Below are positions 52,006-62,853 of a stretch of 64,000 nucleotides of DNA, piece by piece (position 1 is the first letter of the stretch; each line of letters opens with the position of its first letter). The notes beneath the pieces are model-generated. The model was not told where the DNA came from. It searched no databases and saw only the letters and a list, made by a program, of their open reading frames with translations. The stretch is from Septoria linicola (Eukaryota; Ascomycota; Dothideomycetes; Mycosphaerellales; Mycosphaerellaceae): NCBI GenBank assembly GCA_024114885.1, contig CP099429.1, forward strand, positions 1,550,001 through 1,614,000, given 5' to 3'. The translations under genes were made by a program, and so were the position numbers.

Positions 52006-52640
52006 CTTGGTCTGCTCTACAACGCTTTAGCGAGTGATAAGTTGACAATTTACAACGCGTAAACTGATTGCGCTGCTCACTTCTGGCTGTGATGATGATG
52101 TGAAGTGGCAGCGGACCTGAGATTTGAGATTATGAATACCGGCTTTCTCGGCGCGATGTGACAGTAAGGTTATCGTGTCAGAGGGATGCTTGTCTGGCCA
52201 AAGTATAAGAATAGGCCAGTGCTTATATTCGGGAGCTGTCGTGCCACGCGTCGGGACCAAAGATATCGTGGTAAAAGATGCTCGTTGGATGTTGTTGAAC
52301 GCTGGTGTTGATGTCATCGTTGACATCAAGCTATGTATCGCTGGAGTCTCGTACAATGAAACGCTGCCAAAGGCTGGCGCAGACACAAATGTCGACTTCC
52401 TGCCTCACCCGCATCTGCAAACATGCTACGAACCGGTGTCAAAGCTGCGTCTTTTATGTTACCATCTCGCTATCGATATGCCTCGAGATGTTTGTGGTCA
52501 ATGACCATGACCAAGTGGCCCAGCCATGATTGTTGACAAAGAGCGACATGGCAATCGCGGCTTACTTCTGATACTCTCGCTCGACCAGAGCCAGAGTCCT
52601 CCCCGACCCGTAGACACTACTCTCACCTTTCATCATAATC
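52006..52640. other. Divergent intergenic region
   Basis: This 635-bp region is upstream of both the GH17 gene and the small hypothetical gene. Frames of about 110-120 codons exist on both strands, overlapping each other; neither shows features, so neither is called. Confidence 0.5.
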
Positions 52641-53084
52641 ATGGCCTCTCCAGCTACCGACGTGATGGCCAGGGACCTAGCCAGGACTGTAGCTCGGCTT
52701 GCTCAGGTCAACACAACGATCGACAAGCTCTTGCGAAAGACTCCAGCGACTAAACTTCCAGGTGCAGCCTTGCCTTCGGACGATCTAGATCATATGCTCG
52801 CCGAGGCAAAACACGATCTTCGCTTGGGCGGTCTGTTGTTCGAAGCCGTTGCAGCTGTCGGAGATCAAACGAAGGCCAGACCAACTCGATGGCCTTCTCG
52901 CCCTGTGATTAAATCAATGGGCATAGCAAAGCGGCCTCGTCATCGCAATAGTCCGGCACTTCACAGGTCTCTGTGTGAAGCAAAGATGCTCAAGACTGCT
53001 CACGTCTTTAGACGCACTTTGCAGAAGAGGTTCCCTTTGACTTGGACCAAGTTATTGGCGAGAGAGGTTCGAGAATATCCTTAG
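52641..53084 (+). CDS. Small hypothetical protein (147 aa)
   Basis: This single frame has a strong initiation context (ATCATGGCC). The N-terminal half looks helical and amphipathic (VMARDLARTVARLAQVNTTIDKLL, then LDHMLAEAKHDLRLGGLLFEAVAAVG). The C-terminal half is strongly basic (KRPRHRN, RRTLQKRF). No signal peptide, membrane segment, Cys pattern or known domain is seen. It could be a small nuclear or nucleic-acid-binding protein, but this is only a guess from composition. I do not recognise it, and the frame could still be fortuitous. Confidence 0.4.
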   Translation: MASPATDVMARDLARTVARLAQVNTTIDKLLRKTPATKLPGAALPSDDLDHMLAEAKHDLRLGGLLFEAVAAVGDQTKARPTRWPSRPVIKSMGIAKRPRHRNSPALHRSLCEAKMLKTAHVFRRTLQKRFPLTWTKLLAREVREYP

Positions 53085-53631
53085 GGCACCAACACTGGCA
53101 ATAGGCTATGCCGAAGCTTCAGCTCGAAGCACTTGCGCAGCCCGGACGTGCGTCCAGGCTGTCTACTTGCGGTGCTTCATGGATGCTAAAATGTCGGAGT
53201 AACTTCAGCTTCATTGTGGGCATTACACGCAATGATGGTACAGTGGTCACCAGGGGACTGTCGCGATGCATGGTGAGTGCTGCACAGTGCACGCGATGTG
53301 GTTCGTGACAAGAGGCCATTAGCAGAGGGAGATTGTTGACGCGAAAAGTCGAGGGACTGCTTGAGACAAGACGCGTCCATTGGAAGCTCACACATCAAGG
53401 AAGCCCACACTTAATAGGCTTCAAAGTAACAGGTCGAGTTTCAACACACCAAGTGCATTGCTACGGGATTCAGACGGGCATATGCTCATCGACGTAGCCG
53501 CGATCGCTCAGTCACGTTGACTTGAGGTCCGATCGATCGTCGTCAGCGACCTTTGCAAACCCGTGTGCTCAGCATGATTGCAAATGGAAGGCACCCACGG
53601 CCCGTCCGCTAGACTTCCATCCAACATTGCT
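53085..53631. other. Convergent intergenic region
   Basis: This 547-bp spacer lies between the small hypothetical gene and the TauD/TfdA gene. I see no gene. Confidence 0.55.
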
Positions 53632-54987
53632 TCATCTTGTGCTCTGCTGCGCCAAAGCCTCTCGTCTTGATAAAGACGCTGAATCATAGTACGGCTTCTC
53701 GCCCAATGACACGACTCGATTGCCCTGCCGGTTTCCGTAGTAATCGTTTGTTGCGGTGTGGAACACGCTCCGACTGTGAAGTGTTAGCGTTGATTTGGTC
53801 TGTCAGGCACTTGGGATGTTCCTTACTTGTCCCAGATTGCCAGGTCATTCTTGTTCCACCTACATGCCAAGGTCAGTGCAATCTCCTCGTGCATTATGTA
53901 TATTGAAAGACGAACCTGAATCGGACTTGCAGATCGTGGTTGTTCGCAATCGTTTGCAAGAAATAGTCTTTGAGAATCTCCGACTCGCGTGGCGTGACAT
54001 CGTCGATGTATCCATTGCGCACTTGTCCAGCTGCACCATATAGCGACTTCCAGCCTGTGACAGGGTTCGTGCGGATGACTGGATGTGATGACCTAAAGTC
54101 GAGTCCTACGTTTTCTGGCGCGCCTCGTTCGCCATCGACGAGCTGGAGGCCATTCTTTGCTGCGGTGCGCGCAAACTCTGGTGTGTGATGTGTTGCTGTC
54201 AAGCCTTCGGCCAATCTCTTGAAGGCTGGTGATAGCCGGTCATATGCCTCATATCCGCTTGCCCACAGTGTGTCACCACCTGCATCCTCTGGTGGCTGTA
54301 CTATCTTCAGTATTGCGTAGTCGGAAGGGATCGCTTCGAAGGAGATATCTGTAAATGTAGCGTGAGCGACATGGTGCTACGGCGAACCTGGATCGTGATA
54401 TTTACCTGCGTGCCACCCATCCGAGGCAAGATATTGAGAGGCCGCCTTGTACCGTTCTTCGTAATACTTTCTGTTGGCGTTCGAGGAGATGATCGAGATC
54501 TCGTCGTCATCCGGCAGCTCTTCTCCATTTTCACCAAGCTTAATGCCGAGGCTTTTCCCGTTGAGTAGAGCATGTCTATGGAGTCCGGAAGTATGTGGCT
54601 TCCCAGTCAGCTCACCAAGTTTCTGGCCCAGTATCTTCTGGTCGTTGATATGGAGGTCCTGGTTACGGAAGAAGACCACGCCACGTTGTGAGACTGTCGA
54701 TTGTTAGATGGAGTGAGTCTGAGCTCTGCAGCTTTCTTACCTAAGATAGCCAGATCTCTAATCTTGCGGTCATCGTTGAGGATTTGGCTGAGCTGCAAGC
54801 CCGGAAACTCTCTTCCAATCACGTTCGTGATGTCAAAGGCCTCGTACTCATCGAGCGAGCCAGAGTAGACCAGAGGCTCGCGCTGAAGCTTGGAAGTCCC
54901 GGAAGTAGGCGACAAAAGCTTCTTGATACCATTGGTGACATCTCCTACAGCAGGAGCTGACTCTACCTCAATTGCTGAAGGCGCCAT
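53632..54987 (-). CDS. TauD/TfdA-family 2-oxoglutarate/Fe(II) dioxygenase
   Basis: Exons 54987-54741, 54693-54406, 54348-53916, 53859-53827 (33 nt) and 53773-53632 encode 380 aa. The iron facial triad is His177 and Asp179 (GWHAD, formed across an exon junction) and the distal His339 in SVFHTATNDYY; Arg353 in GNRVV would bind 2-oxoglutarate. The segment SQRGVVFFRNQDLHINDQ and GGDTLWASGYEAYDRLSP are typical of fungal taurine/alpha-ketoglutarate-dependent sulfonate dioxygenase homologues. No targeting signal is present, so it is cytosolic. Substrate may be a sulfonate, but this family in fungi is broad. The tiny fourth exon encodes the strand WNKNDLAIWDN before the distal histidine. Confidence 0.9.
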
Positions 54988-56179
54988 TGTCTTCTTGCTG
55001 TGGTTCGTTAAAGGGGAGGATCAGATGTGGGATGAAGTGCCGAAAGGGGGGAAGAGGGACGATGTGTATAAGAAACATTGCTTACCACGCGATGATGTTA
55101 CCGCTAGACTAATCAATGATCAAATGGGGGTTCAGCATTGCGTGAGCGGAGGCGCTCTGACAAGCACGATTCGCAGGGAAACGTGATCACTTTTGGATAA
55201 TATTACCCAAGATGGCAGCTTTGATCGATTGTGCCTGCATTGTGCCTGCACGTAGATGTGCGGTGTAGGATCCGATGTTTTTATGCCATGACGAGACAAT
55301 CTAGCTTGATGATGTGATCTGGCGCCATATCGCTCTTTGTTTCGAGGGCGGCTACGCTTCAATTGAGTCTGAGGCGTCTGGCTTGTGATAACGGCGGGAC
55401 ACGCCTTATGCTCGGCGCTGCACGTGAGTGGGCGATAGCCCCAAGTGCTTCGTGAGAGCGTTGTAGGAGCAGAGCAGGAAAACAGAGATGCAGTCGCTGG
55501 TGTACCTACAGTAACTTAGGTAGCCCGAGTGTGCCAAGACGGCCTGGTTGGCTTGGCGTGAAGGAACGCGACTTCCGTTCAGGCTCTCTGTCTCGAGAGC
55601 CGTTGAACTCGATCTCTATAGACACTGCTATCGAACGTTCTATCTCAGCAGCCTTTTTCCCACCGACATGGCGTCGTCGAGAGTTCAGGTCCGCACGCAC
55701 GAGCTCGCTTGTCGATCAGCATCGCGTGGCATGCTCGCTGAGCGTTCGGATCTCACGCTCTGGTGTGAGCACGCCATACATTCGCGATGCAACCCTCTCT
55801 ACCACGCGAGGCCCTACTTGAAGATCCGATATCAGTAGTGGGTATCACGGATGCTGCTTCGTGGGTCGTACTCGCAAGACCTAGCCCGCAGCTCGTCTCA
55901 TTGGCGAGTATGTTCATCCTTGCCTGCGAGAAACCATGTGTGGCTAAGATGTCGTGCTTCTGGAAGCAGAATCAGAACATGCTAAGCTTTCAGTAATCAG
56001 CAGTGTCGCATCCACTTGCATTTGAAAATTTCTTTTGGGTGTCGAGGAAGCATTATAGAAGCAGCAAGCTCTGCCAATACATCTGGGCGTCGAGCCTCAT
56101 CCGTGGCAGTGAAGCTTGTGCCCAACCCATACTCCTTCACAGATCTTATTAAAGCTCAGGGCAGAGCCGGACCAACAAC
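54988..56179. other. Divergent intergenic region
   Basis: This 1.2-kb region carries the promoters of the TauD/TfdA gene and the MFS gene. Overlapping frames at 55506-55838 show no protein-like features. I see no gene. Confidence 0.55.
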
Positions 56180-58194
56180 ATGGCCGATCTGGGCAAGAAA
56201 CCACGACTCTCCATAGTCGACCGAACCTCCGACGATGGACGGCGGAGGAAGTCTTCAGTTACTTCCGTCATAGCTGCTGGCTTCGAGACAGCCAACATCT
56301 TGAAGGCTTCGCCGAAGGTCGAGCATGGACAGCCTGGGGGCAATGCCACTACCTTCGCTTCCGAAGGCTTGACCTCTTTCTATAAGCCAGCAGAGCATTG
56401 GGAGGGATTGCATCGATATGACCCAGACTTTGCTTGGGAGCCGGCTGAGGAGAAGACTTTAGTCCGCAAGATTGACTGGAGGATCTGCACCTTTGCATGT
56501 CTCATGTTCTTCGCTCTACAGTAAGTGACCTTGAGGCTGTGGTACAGTCAGTGTACTAATTGCTGGCCTCAGACTCGATCGTGGCAACATCGTTCAAGCG
56601 TTGAGTGATAATCTACTTCCCGACCTCGGTATGACAACCAACGACTATAACAATGGACAAACTATCTTTTTCTGCTCCTTCCTGTTCGCCGAATTGCCCT
56701 CACAAATGATCTCGAAAAGACTGGGACCTGATAGGTACGATTTGGGCATGCATGAGTGATACCTGAGACAATCACTGACCTTTGCACTTTGTGTGAATCA
56801 GGTGGATCCCGGTACAGGTATGTTGCGAAGGCCAGTGTAACGTTGCAGGTTCACTGCTGACCTTTATCCAGATGGTATCATGGTCCTTTGTCGCAAGCAT
56901 GCAAGTCTTTCTCAGCGGCAGGACATCATACTTTATATGCCGAGCACTGCTCGGGTTGATTGAAGGAGGTTTCATCCCCGACACGATCCTTTATCTGTCT
57001 TACTACTACACTTCGAAAGAGCTGCCTAGACGGCTGTCGTTCTTCTGGGTGGCATATCAATCGACACAAATTGTATCGGCTTTTCTGGCATATGGTATCT
57101 TAAGGCTACGTGGGGTGAACGGACTTGCAGGGTAAGTGTCCTTGCAACTCAGCATACAGAATCTTGCTGACAGCGGATTTGCAGATGGCAATGGCTATTC
57201 GCTCTTGAAGGCATGCTCACTGGCCTTATTGGCATCCTCGCCTGGTTCTATCTACCCGCCAGTCCATACGACACCGCCAGCTGGTTCCGCGGTAAGAATG
57301 GGTGGTTCAGCGCCCGTGAAGAGACAATCATCGCCAATCGAGTCATCCGTGACGATCCCTCCAAAGGCGATATGAACAACCGAGAGGGTCTATCACTTGC
57401 CATGCTCTGGAAATGTCTTACAGACGTGCACATGTGGCCGGTCTACCTCATCGGCCTCAGTTGGGGCATCCCGACCTCGCCTCCAACTGCCTATTTGACC
57501 CTCAACCTCAAGGCGCTGGGCTTCGGCACATTCGAGACCAATCTTTTGACGATTCCTGCTTACGTTCTATTCATCATACAGCTGCTTTTCTGGACATGGC
57601 TGTCGGAGAAGATCAATCAACGCTTCCTGCTTGGTGTCCTCGGTCAGCTCTATGCACTTCCGCTGTTGATTGCTCTTGAGATTCTGCCAGCTGACAGCAA
57701 TCACTGGGGAAAATGGCTGATCGCAACAATGCTTGTTGGACATCCTTACGTCCACGCGATTCTGGTTGCCATTACAAGCCGAAACGCAGGAACTGTACGA
57801 ACAAGAACTGTGGCATCAGCTATCTACAACATGTCTGTGCAGACATCGAGTATCATTTCTTCGCAGATTTACCGCGAGAACGACAAGCCACTGTACCGGA
57901 CTGGTAATGCTGCACTCATTGCGGTGTGCGTGTTTAACATGTTTCTATTCGTTGCAGTCAAGTACTTTTATGTCTGGGTGAACAAGTAAGTCAAGTCTGT
58001 TAATGATACGAAGACTGTGCTGATAAATGTGGCAGGCGCCGCGACGATGTCTGGAACACGATGACTTCCGAGGAGAAGGAAGAATATCTCAGCACGGCCA
58101 AAGACCAGGGAAACAAGCGGCTGGACTTCCGCTTCGCGCATGTGAGTAATTTTTCGTGGCTTCTGGCAGTCTTGCAGCTAACAATGAACAGTGA
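56180..58194 (+). CDS. MFS anion:cation symporter (DAL5/TNA1-type permease)
   Basis: Exons 56180-56520, 56573-56734, 56802-56817 (16 nt), 56872-57131, 57185-57985, 58036-58141 and 58192-58194 encode 562 aa; the last exon is the TGA alone. Twelve helices follow a ~100-residue hydrophilic N-terminus. Family signs are KIDWRICTFACLMFFALQLDRGNIVQA, LPSQMISKRLGPDRWIPVQMVSWS, RALLGLIEGGFIPDTILYLSYYYTSKELPRRLSFFW, an EETIIANRVIRDDPSKGDMN central loop and LDFRFAH at the C-terminus. The family takes up carboxylates such as allantoate, nicotinate, pantothenate or dipeptides. It acts at the plasma membrane. It lies head-to-head with the TauD/TfdA gene across 1.2 kb, suggesting uptake plus oxidation of one substrate, though only by proximity. 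Confidence 0.92.
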
Positions 58195-58433
58195 GCAATC
58201 TGCGTCGTGCAACGTTGCCTGAAAATCGCTGTACTGCAAGACTTCGACAGGCGTGCCGCGTAGACTAAGGAAGTTTCCGCTGCTGCGATACGGTTTGCTT
58301 GCCTCGAATTTATTTTGATCACTCATATATAGTAAAGTATGTTCACACATCTCTCACCTGTCTTTGGATCTGTGCAATTGCAGTATCGCATTACAAGAAC
58401 TACGCCGGCAAAATCGCGATCACAGCAGCTGCA

Positions 58434-59177
58434 ATGAAGAGCCAAGACGGCCGCATACAACTTCCAATCCGCACAGCTGCGGATACCAAGACATCACTCA
58501 GTACCGCCGATACATCCACTTACGACACGCCCTCAATCTTCGACCTTCCAGCCGAACTCCGAAACCTCGTCTACCGCTACGCTGTTCTGCGCGACCCCCT
58601 CGAGATATATCCTCCTATGCCTATATGGGGCTACCACAGAGAGCCTGGCTTCTGTGTCCAACCTGGAGGCGGAGTCAACCATCGCCTCCTGCAGACTTGC
58701 AAGCAAATCGCGCGCGAAGCCAGTCCTATCATGTACGGGAAGAACGTCTTCGGGCTCTATAACATACACGACATCGGCGAGCCGTTCTTGCGTCACATTG
58801 GCTTGAATGCCATCCATCTTCGTCACATTTCGATCATGTGGCAGTTCCATGAAGAGTGGCGTTTCATGATTGCGCTAAGGAGAGTGGTCAGTCTGGATAC
58901 GCTGACAATCAACGTCGAGCCGAATTGGTTCGGTGTGACTGAAGAAGACGTTGCTGCGACCTTGAGGCTACTGCTCGATCATCTGCATGCTCGACGCAAG
59001 GGAACTGGTAAGAAGCCAGCAATTGATGTGTTGGTATGGAAGGGTGTCGTTTGGCCGGGTGTGTCTACTACGTGGCAGAGAATTGAGAGGGACGAGCAGG
59101 AGGCGAAGAGTTTTGGTGTGAGAGTGCGTGCGTTGCTTGAGTGTGTGTTGATCCGAAAAAGTAGAGCAGGTGTGTAG
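58434..59177 (+). CDS. 2EXR-type (F-box-like) protein, paralogue 1
   Basis: This 247-aa protein begins at the only ATG in frame; earlier codons are non-ATG. The signature FDLPAELRNLVYRYAVL at about residues 41-57 is the 2EXR/F-box-like motif abundant in filamentous ascomycetes. It is followed by LLQTCKQIAREASPIMYGKNVFGLYN and a repeated helical pattern ending in basic residues. There is no signal peptide or transmembrane segment. Function is unknown; 2EXR proteins are suspected adaptor or effector-like regulators. Two related genes follow on the same strand. Confidence 0.8.
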   Translation: MKSQDGRIQLPIRTAADTKTSLSTADTSTYDTPSIFDLPAELRNLVYRYAVLRDPLEIYPPMPIWGYHREPGFCVQPGGGVNHRLLQTCKQIAREASPIMYGKNVFGLYNIHDIGEPFLRHIGLNAIHLRHISIMWQFHEEWRFMIALRRVVSLDTLTINVEPNWFGVTEEDVAATLRLLLDHLHARRKGTGKKPAIDVLVWKGVVWPGVSTTWQRIERDEQEAKSFGVRVRALLECVLIRKSRAGV

Positions 59178-59220
59178 CGCGCTTTGCTGTTGTAAGAATG
59201 TTCTGCTGCAGTCCGCTTGC

Positions 59221-59275
59221 TTTCCTTCACTTGCAATCAGCTTCGCTTCACTGCATTGCGCTTCACTCCACTTCC
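59221..59275 (+). repeat. CTTCACT-rich direct repeats upstream of 2EXR paralogue 2
   Basis: Direct imperfect repeats of CTTCACTTC / CTTCRCT occur at about 59225, 59240, 59260 and 59270, near the start of paralogue 2. Similar, more regular runs occur before paralogue 3. Confidence 0.6.
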
Positions 59276-59438
59276 ACGCTAGAAGTGGGTGGCGCGCGGC
59301 ACCACTTTCTTAAACTCCATTCATCCACTTGCAACATATCCGCAATCTCACCGGCTCGAGCAGCATCAAGCTCAGCCATCACCTGTTCAGTCAACGGCAA
59401 GCTCTAGCCATACAGTCTCGATAAACAAGACGCTCATC

Positions 59439-60205
59439 ATGACCGTGACAGAAGACACAGAGAAAGTTCCAAGGTTCGCCAGCACGTGTGACTTTCTGAG
59501 TACGGATCAACTGACAGGAAGCAGAGCAATCGCATCGAGCACTGCGCTAGATGACAGCAAAGTGTCATTCCTCGATTTGCCATCCGAGCTGCGCAACGAG
59601 ATCTACCGCTGCTGTCTGTCCGCTCCCCAGCAGCTTGCCATCAAACCAGAAGACACATCTCATCACCTTCATAAGGAGGCAGTGCTCCAGGCAGGATTCT
59701 CATTGCAGCCAAACCTGTTTCAGGCCTGCCAACAAGTCAGAGACGAGGCGGTCACTATCCTGTACGGCGAGAACACATTTTACATCAGCAATGTGTACAA
59801 GACTGGCCAAACCTTTTGCAAACAGATCGGCTCAAATATCCGTTATCTACGCAACGTGGCGACTGGAGTCTTCATCTTCGATGCACCTGGTCTATGAACC
59901 TCAAATCTGCAGAGAATTTGAGTACTCTACGAATCGCAACTATGACACAGCCAGAGATCTGCACGTACGACCAAGGCGTGGTAAGGGTCGCCAAAGCCCT
60001 GGCGCGCCTCATGACTCATCTTCACGAGCAGCGGAAGGATGATCACCGCGAGGATAATCACCGTAAGCAGGCGCTCGACATCTTGGAGTGGAAAGGTGTT
60101 CTACGACAGCTTGAAGCACAGACAGAGACTCAAGAATCGTCAGACAGAGAGGCTTCGCTCGGGATTTCGGTGCTCAGGTGCGACAACTACTTGCTCATGA
60201 GCTGA
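59439..60205 (+). pseudogene. 2EXR-type protein, paralogue 2, frameshifted
   Basis: The frame from the ATG at 59439 encodes VSFLDLPSELRNEIYRCCL and FQACQQVRDEAVTILYGENTFYISN, parallel to paralogue 3, then stops at 59897. The next part of the same protein, SMNLKSAENLSTLRIA through RKQALDILEWKGVL, continues in another frame to 60205. Alignment with paralogue 3 (FLATLKPATNLCMLEVA, RTQALDALKW-like) indicates a short deletion plus shift near 59880-59895. No GT/AG pair of usable length bridges the two frames, so this is probably a recent pseudogene or sequencing error rather than an intron. The protein would have been about 245 aa. Confidence 0.72.
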
Positions 60206-60523
60206 GTTGGAACGAGCGTAACAGCATCAAGAATTGATCATGAGGCGGCAAGAAGAGCAACTCTGGACGCTGCTAATTCGCTGCACTTGGTGGGAGGATA
60301 TTGACACTGCGGTTTGAGGTATGCCGAAGAGGGGACGATCGGGACTAGCGACTGGGCTTTTGGATCATTCCTGTATGTTTCCAGCGTAGAGAAAACGTCA
60401 TTCTTATGTCGAGCGCCTTCGTGAGCGTGGGTAGGACATCAGAAGACTTTGGCGCGAGAGTCTGAGGGCTGCTTGCATCGGTCTTGGAATGGCAGTAGTA
60501 GCGTGTAGCATGGATGCACTTTC

Positions 60524-60633
60524 CTTCACTTCACTTCACTTCAATCTCCGCGCTATAAGTCGTGCCTTCTATGTTGTGAGCAGTCAGAGCTGCTGCAGTC
60601 AGCTACCTTTTGAACTTTACTTCACTTCACTTT
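60524..60633 (+). repeat. TTCACTTCAC pentamer runs upstream of 2EXR paralogue 3
   Basis: Two runs of TTCAC/CTTCA units at about 60524-60543 and 60614-60633 flank a purine-poor stretch. The shared word links the promoters of paralogues 2 and 3 and could be a regulatory element or inherited duplication trace. Confidence 0.65.
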
Positions 60634-60670
60634 TCGGCTAATCTATGAGTCAGTTTCGCAGTGGGGTACA

Positions 60671-60678
60671 TATAAATA
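60671..60678 (+). promoter_or_regulatory. TATA box upstream of 2EXR paralogue 3
   Basis: TATAAATA occurs about 180 bases before the ATG at 60859, a good match to the TATA consensus. It follows the two TTCAC repeat runs. Confidence 0.5.
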
Positions 60679-60858
60679 AGCAGCGGCCCACCCTGCGCAC
60701 TGGACAAATGCACTGACTTGGATCAACGTGCTATACTCGCGCGCAATGCACTCGATCGCGCATCACAAAGTAGTCCTCATTTCGCTGCACCAGAGGCGCG
60801 CACGTTCGAAGTTGCGACAGCGCCAAGCACAGCTCCACTGACCCAAAACCGCGCAACG

Positions 60859-61578
60859 ATGCCGAATCCGCTGGACGACAGCAAAGCTTCCTTCGTCGAC
60901 CTTCCAGCTGAGTTGCGCAATCAGATCTACCAATACTGCCTCGTTACTCACGAGCGCTTGGAATTTCGCCCGGTCCATCGGCCAGGAGCCACGTCCTCCA
61001 GTGCGCCAGAAAACGTCGTCATCCTATGTGAGCCTGTCTTCCCTGTACCACAAATCCTCCAATCTTGCAGACATGTGAGAGATGAGGCAAGTGCCATACT
61101 CTACGGCGAGAACACCTTCCACATCACCAACCCAGACTGCATCGGTTGGGTCTTCTTTCGCCAGATTGGCCAGAATATCCGCCATATTCGCTACGTTTCC
61201 ATGTGCTTCGAGATCGACCACTGGCTTCTGGCGAGTTTCCTCGCGACTTTGAAGCCGGCGACGAACCTATGTATGTTGGAAGTTGCCATAGAATTGATGA
61301 TGTTCGCTTTCGATTGGGGCCTCAGAGCTCGAGTCAAGGAAGAACTGATAGAAGGTCTGACACCTTTGATGCGTCACGTGCAAGATCAGCGAAGAGGTAC
61401 GGACAAGACGCAGGCGCTCGATGCGCTAAAGTGGCGATCCACGCCACCAAGGTGGGTTGAAGATATACCAGAGGCCCGAGAGAACTACAGGCGAGTGAAG
61501 GAGGAGGCAGGTTCAGAAATATATGCACTGCTCGCGGATCGATTGAAACTCGATGGGCACATCCGTGGCACGTTTTGA
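60859..61578 (+). CDS. 2EXR-type (F-box-like) protein, paralogue 3
   Basis: This 239-aa protein starts at the first in-frame ATG; the open frame continues 141 bases upstream with non-ATG codons. The motif FVDLPAELRNQIYQYCLVTHERLEF (residues about 13-37) precedes a Pro/Ser segment, then ILQSCRHVRDEASAILYGENTFHITN and a Leu/Ala-rich alternating helix set ending in acidic/basic helices. It resembles paralogues 1 and 2 over its length. No targeting signal is seen. Function is unknown, as for the family in general. Confidence 0.82.
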   Translation: MPNPLDDSKASFVDLPAELRNQIYQYCLVTHERLEFRPVHRPGATSSSAPENVVILCEPVFPVPQILQSCRHVRDEASAILYGENTFHITNPDCIGWVFFRQIGQNIRHIRYVSMCFEIDHWLLASFLATLKPATNLCMLEVAIELMMFAFDWGLRARVKEELIEGLTPLMRHVQDQRRGTDKTQALDALKWRSTPPRWVEDIPEARENYRRVKEEAGSEIYALLADRLKLDGHIRGTF

Positions 61579-62853
61579 GCCACGGTACGTAGCGAATGCA
61601 AGTCTTCGCAGGCCTGGGACGACAAGCAAAGACTTGGAAGTGCCTCACAAGAGTGAGATCTGCGCTGGCGCGCGGAAGGCGATTGTGTCCTGCTCGCGCG
61701 CAGCAACATTGGTCACAGTGCTTGCAGATCGTCGGGTTACAAAAGCTTGCTTGGCATATTCACATGCAGCTCCAAGCAGGGATCCCCAGGCTCGCATGCC
61801 GTGCGCAGGTCCGCAGCACGTGGCGTCGCTTGCCAGTTGTGTTTCAGACGGGCGAACATCGTGAACAGTCGACGAACAACCTCTCATCTTCCAGATGAAG
61901 AACGTTGAATCCGGAGAATGCATTTCCACTTCAGGTAATCCTGCAACAGAATGGGGTGTCGGAACGAGTCGCGACTAAGGAGTTGCCAACTTTCTGGATT
62001 GTGTGCCGGTGTTTGCTATCCGTGAGATGGTATGTGTTCGTGTATTGTAGTCTCAATAGACAGGGGAGCTATCAGCCTTCAAACGCTATCCCTATGCCGT
62101 GAACGAGGCGTCCTACGTTCATGCATCGTGCCTGATCTCCGTCGCAGCGACGACCTAGCAGTCCTTTCGCTAGCACACATGCAGTAGTTCGGACCAAGCT
62201 GTTAGATAGTTCGGCTGTCTAAGTTGTGCCTGTTCGTTCTTCTGCCCCGTTTGCTGTGCACTAAAAGAGGAGGCTGTGAAGAGAGACAACAGCAGAGACA
62301 TTGCTGGGCGTGCCACCAACAACGTGCGTCCTCCCGAAACAGTCTGAGGCGCCGCTGACATAGCGGGACAAATATAGATGGCGGGCCATTTCTGACTCTC
62401 CAAACATCATCATCTCATTTGCATGCCGAGTGATTGACAGAACAGGAGAAGCAGTCTACGGAGACGAAGAAGGAGAAGAAGTCGAATCAAGGTGAGTGGT
62501 ACGTCACCAGCGTCGTGGATGGATTGGATACGATGGGGGCACGTGCCGACGACCGAGATGAGCTTCATGTTGCGTTGCCTTGCGCAGTGGAGACAAAGCT
62601 CGTCCAGGATCATCTCTCTTTATTCACTTGGACTGACAGCGAAACTTCTTGGGGTGCTTGTTGTTTCTGCCTTCATGTACGACGCCGTGCAACACATGCT
62701 AAGAAATCGACTTCTGCTAGATTGCGGTTGACGAGATTCCCCACCATCTCTCATATTACCGCCCAGGTCGACTAAACAAAGTGGGCTGGACTGCATATGT
62801 GGGAGCGAATACGATCCATACAGCTCGAGCATAACTAGTTCGGCTTGCCCACC
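61579..62853. other. Intergenic region upstream of SKT5-like gene
   Basis: This 1.3-kb region probably includes the 5' UTR of the downstream gene, perhaps with a leader intron. Frames at 62434-62775 are not protein-like. I see no gene. Confidence 0.5.

Noticed and set aside
52027..52504. Opposed 110-120 codon frames upstream of the GH17 gene
   Set aside because: They overlap on opposite strands in a divergent promoter and neither shows domain features.
59880..59920. Intron explaining the frame change in 2EXR paralogue 2
   Set aside because: The only nearby GT...AG pair spans about 23 nt, too short for a fungal intron.
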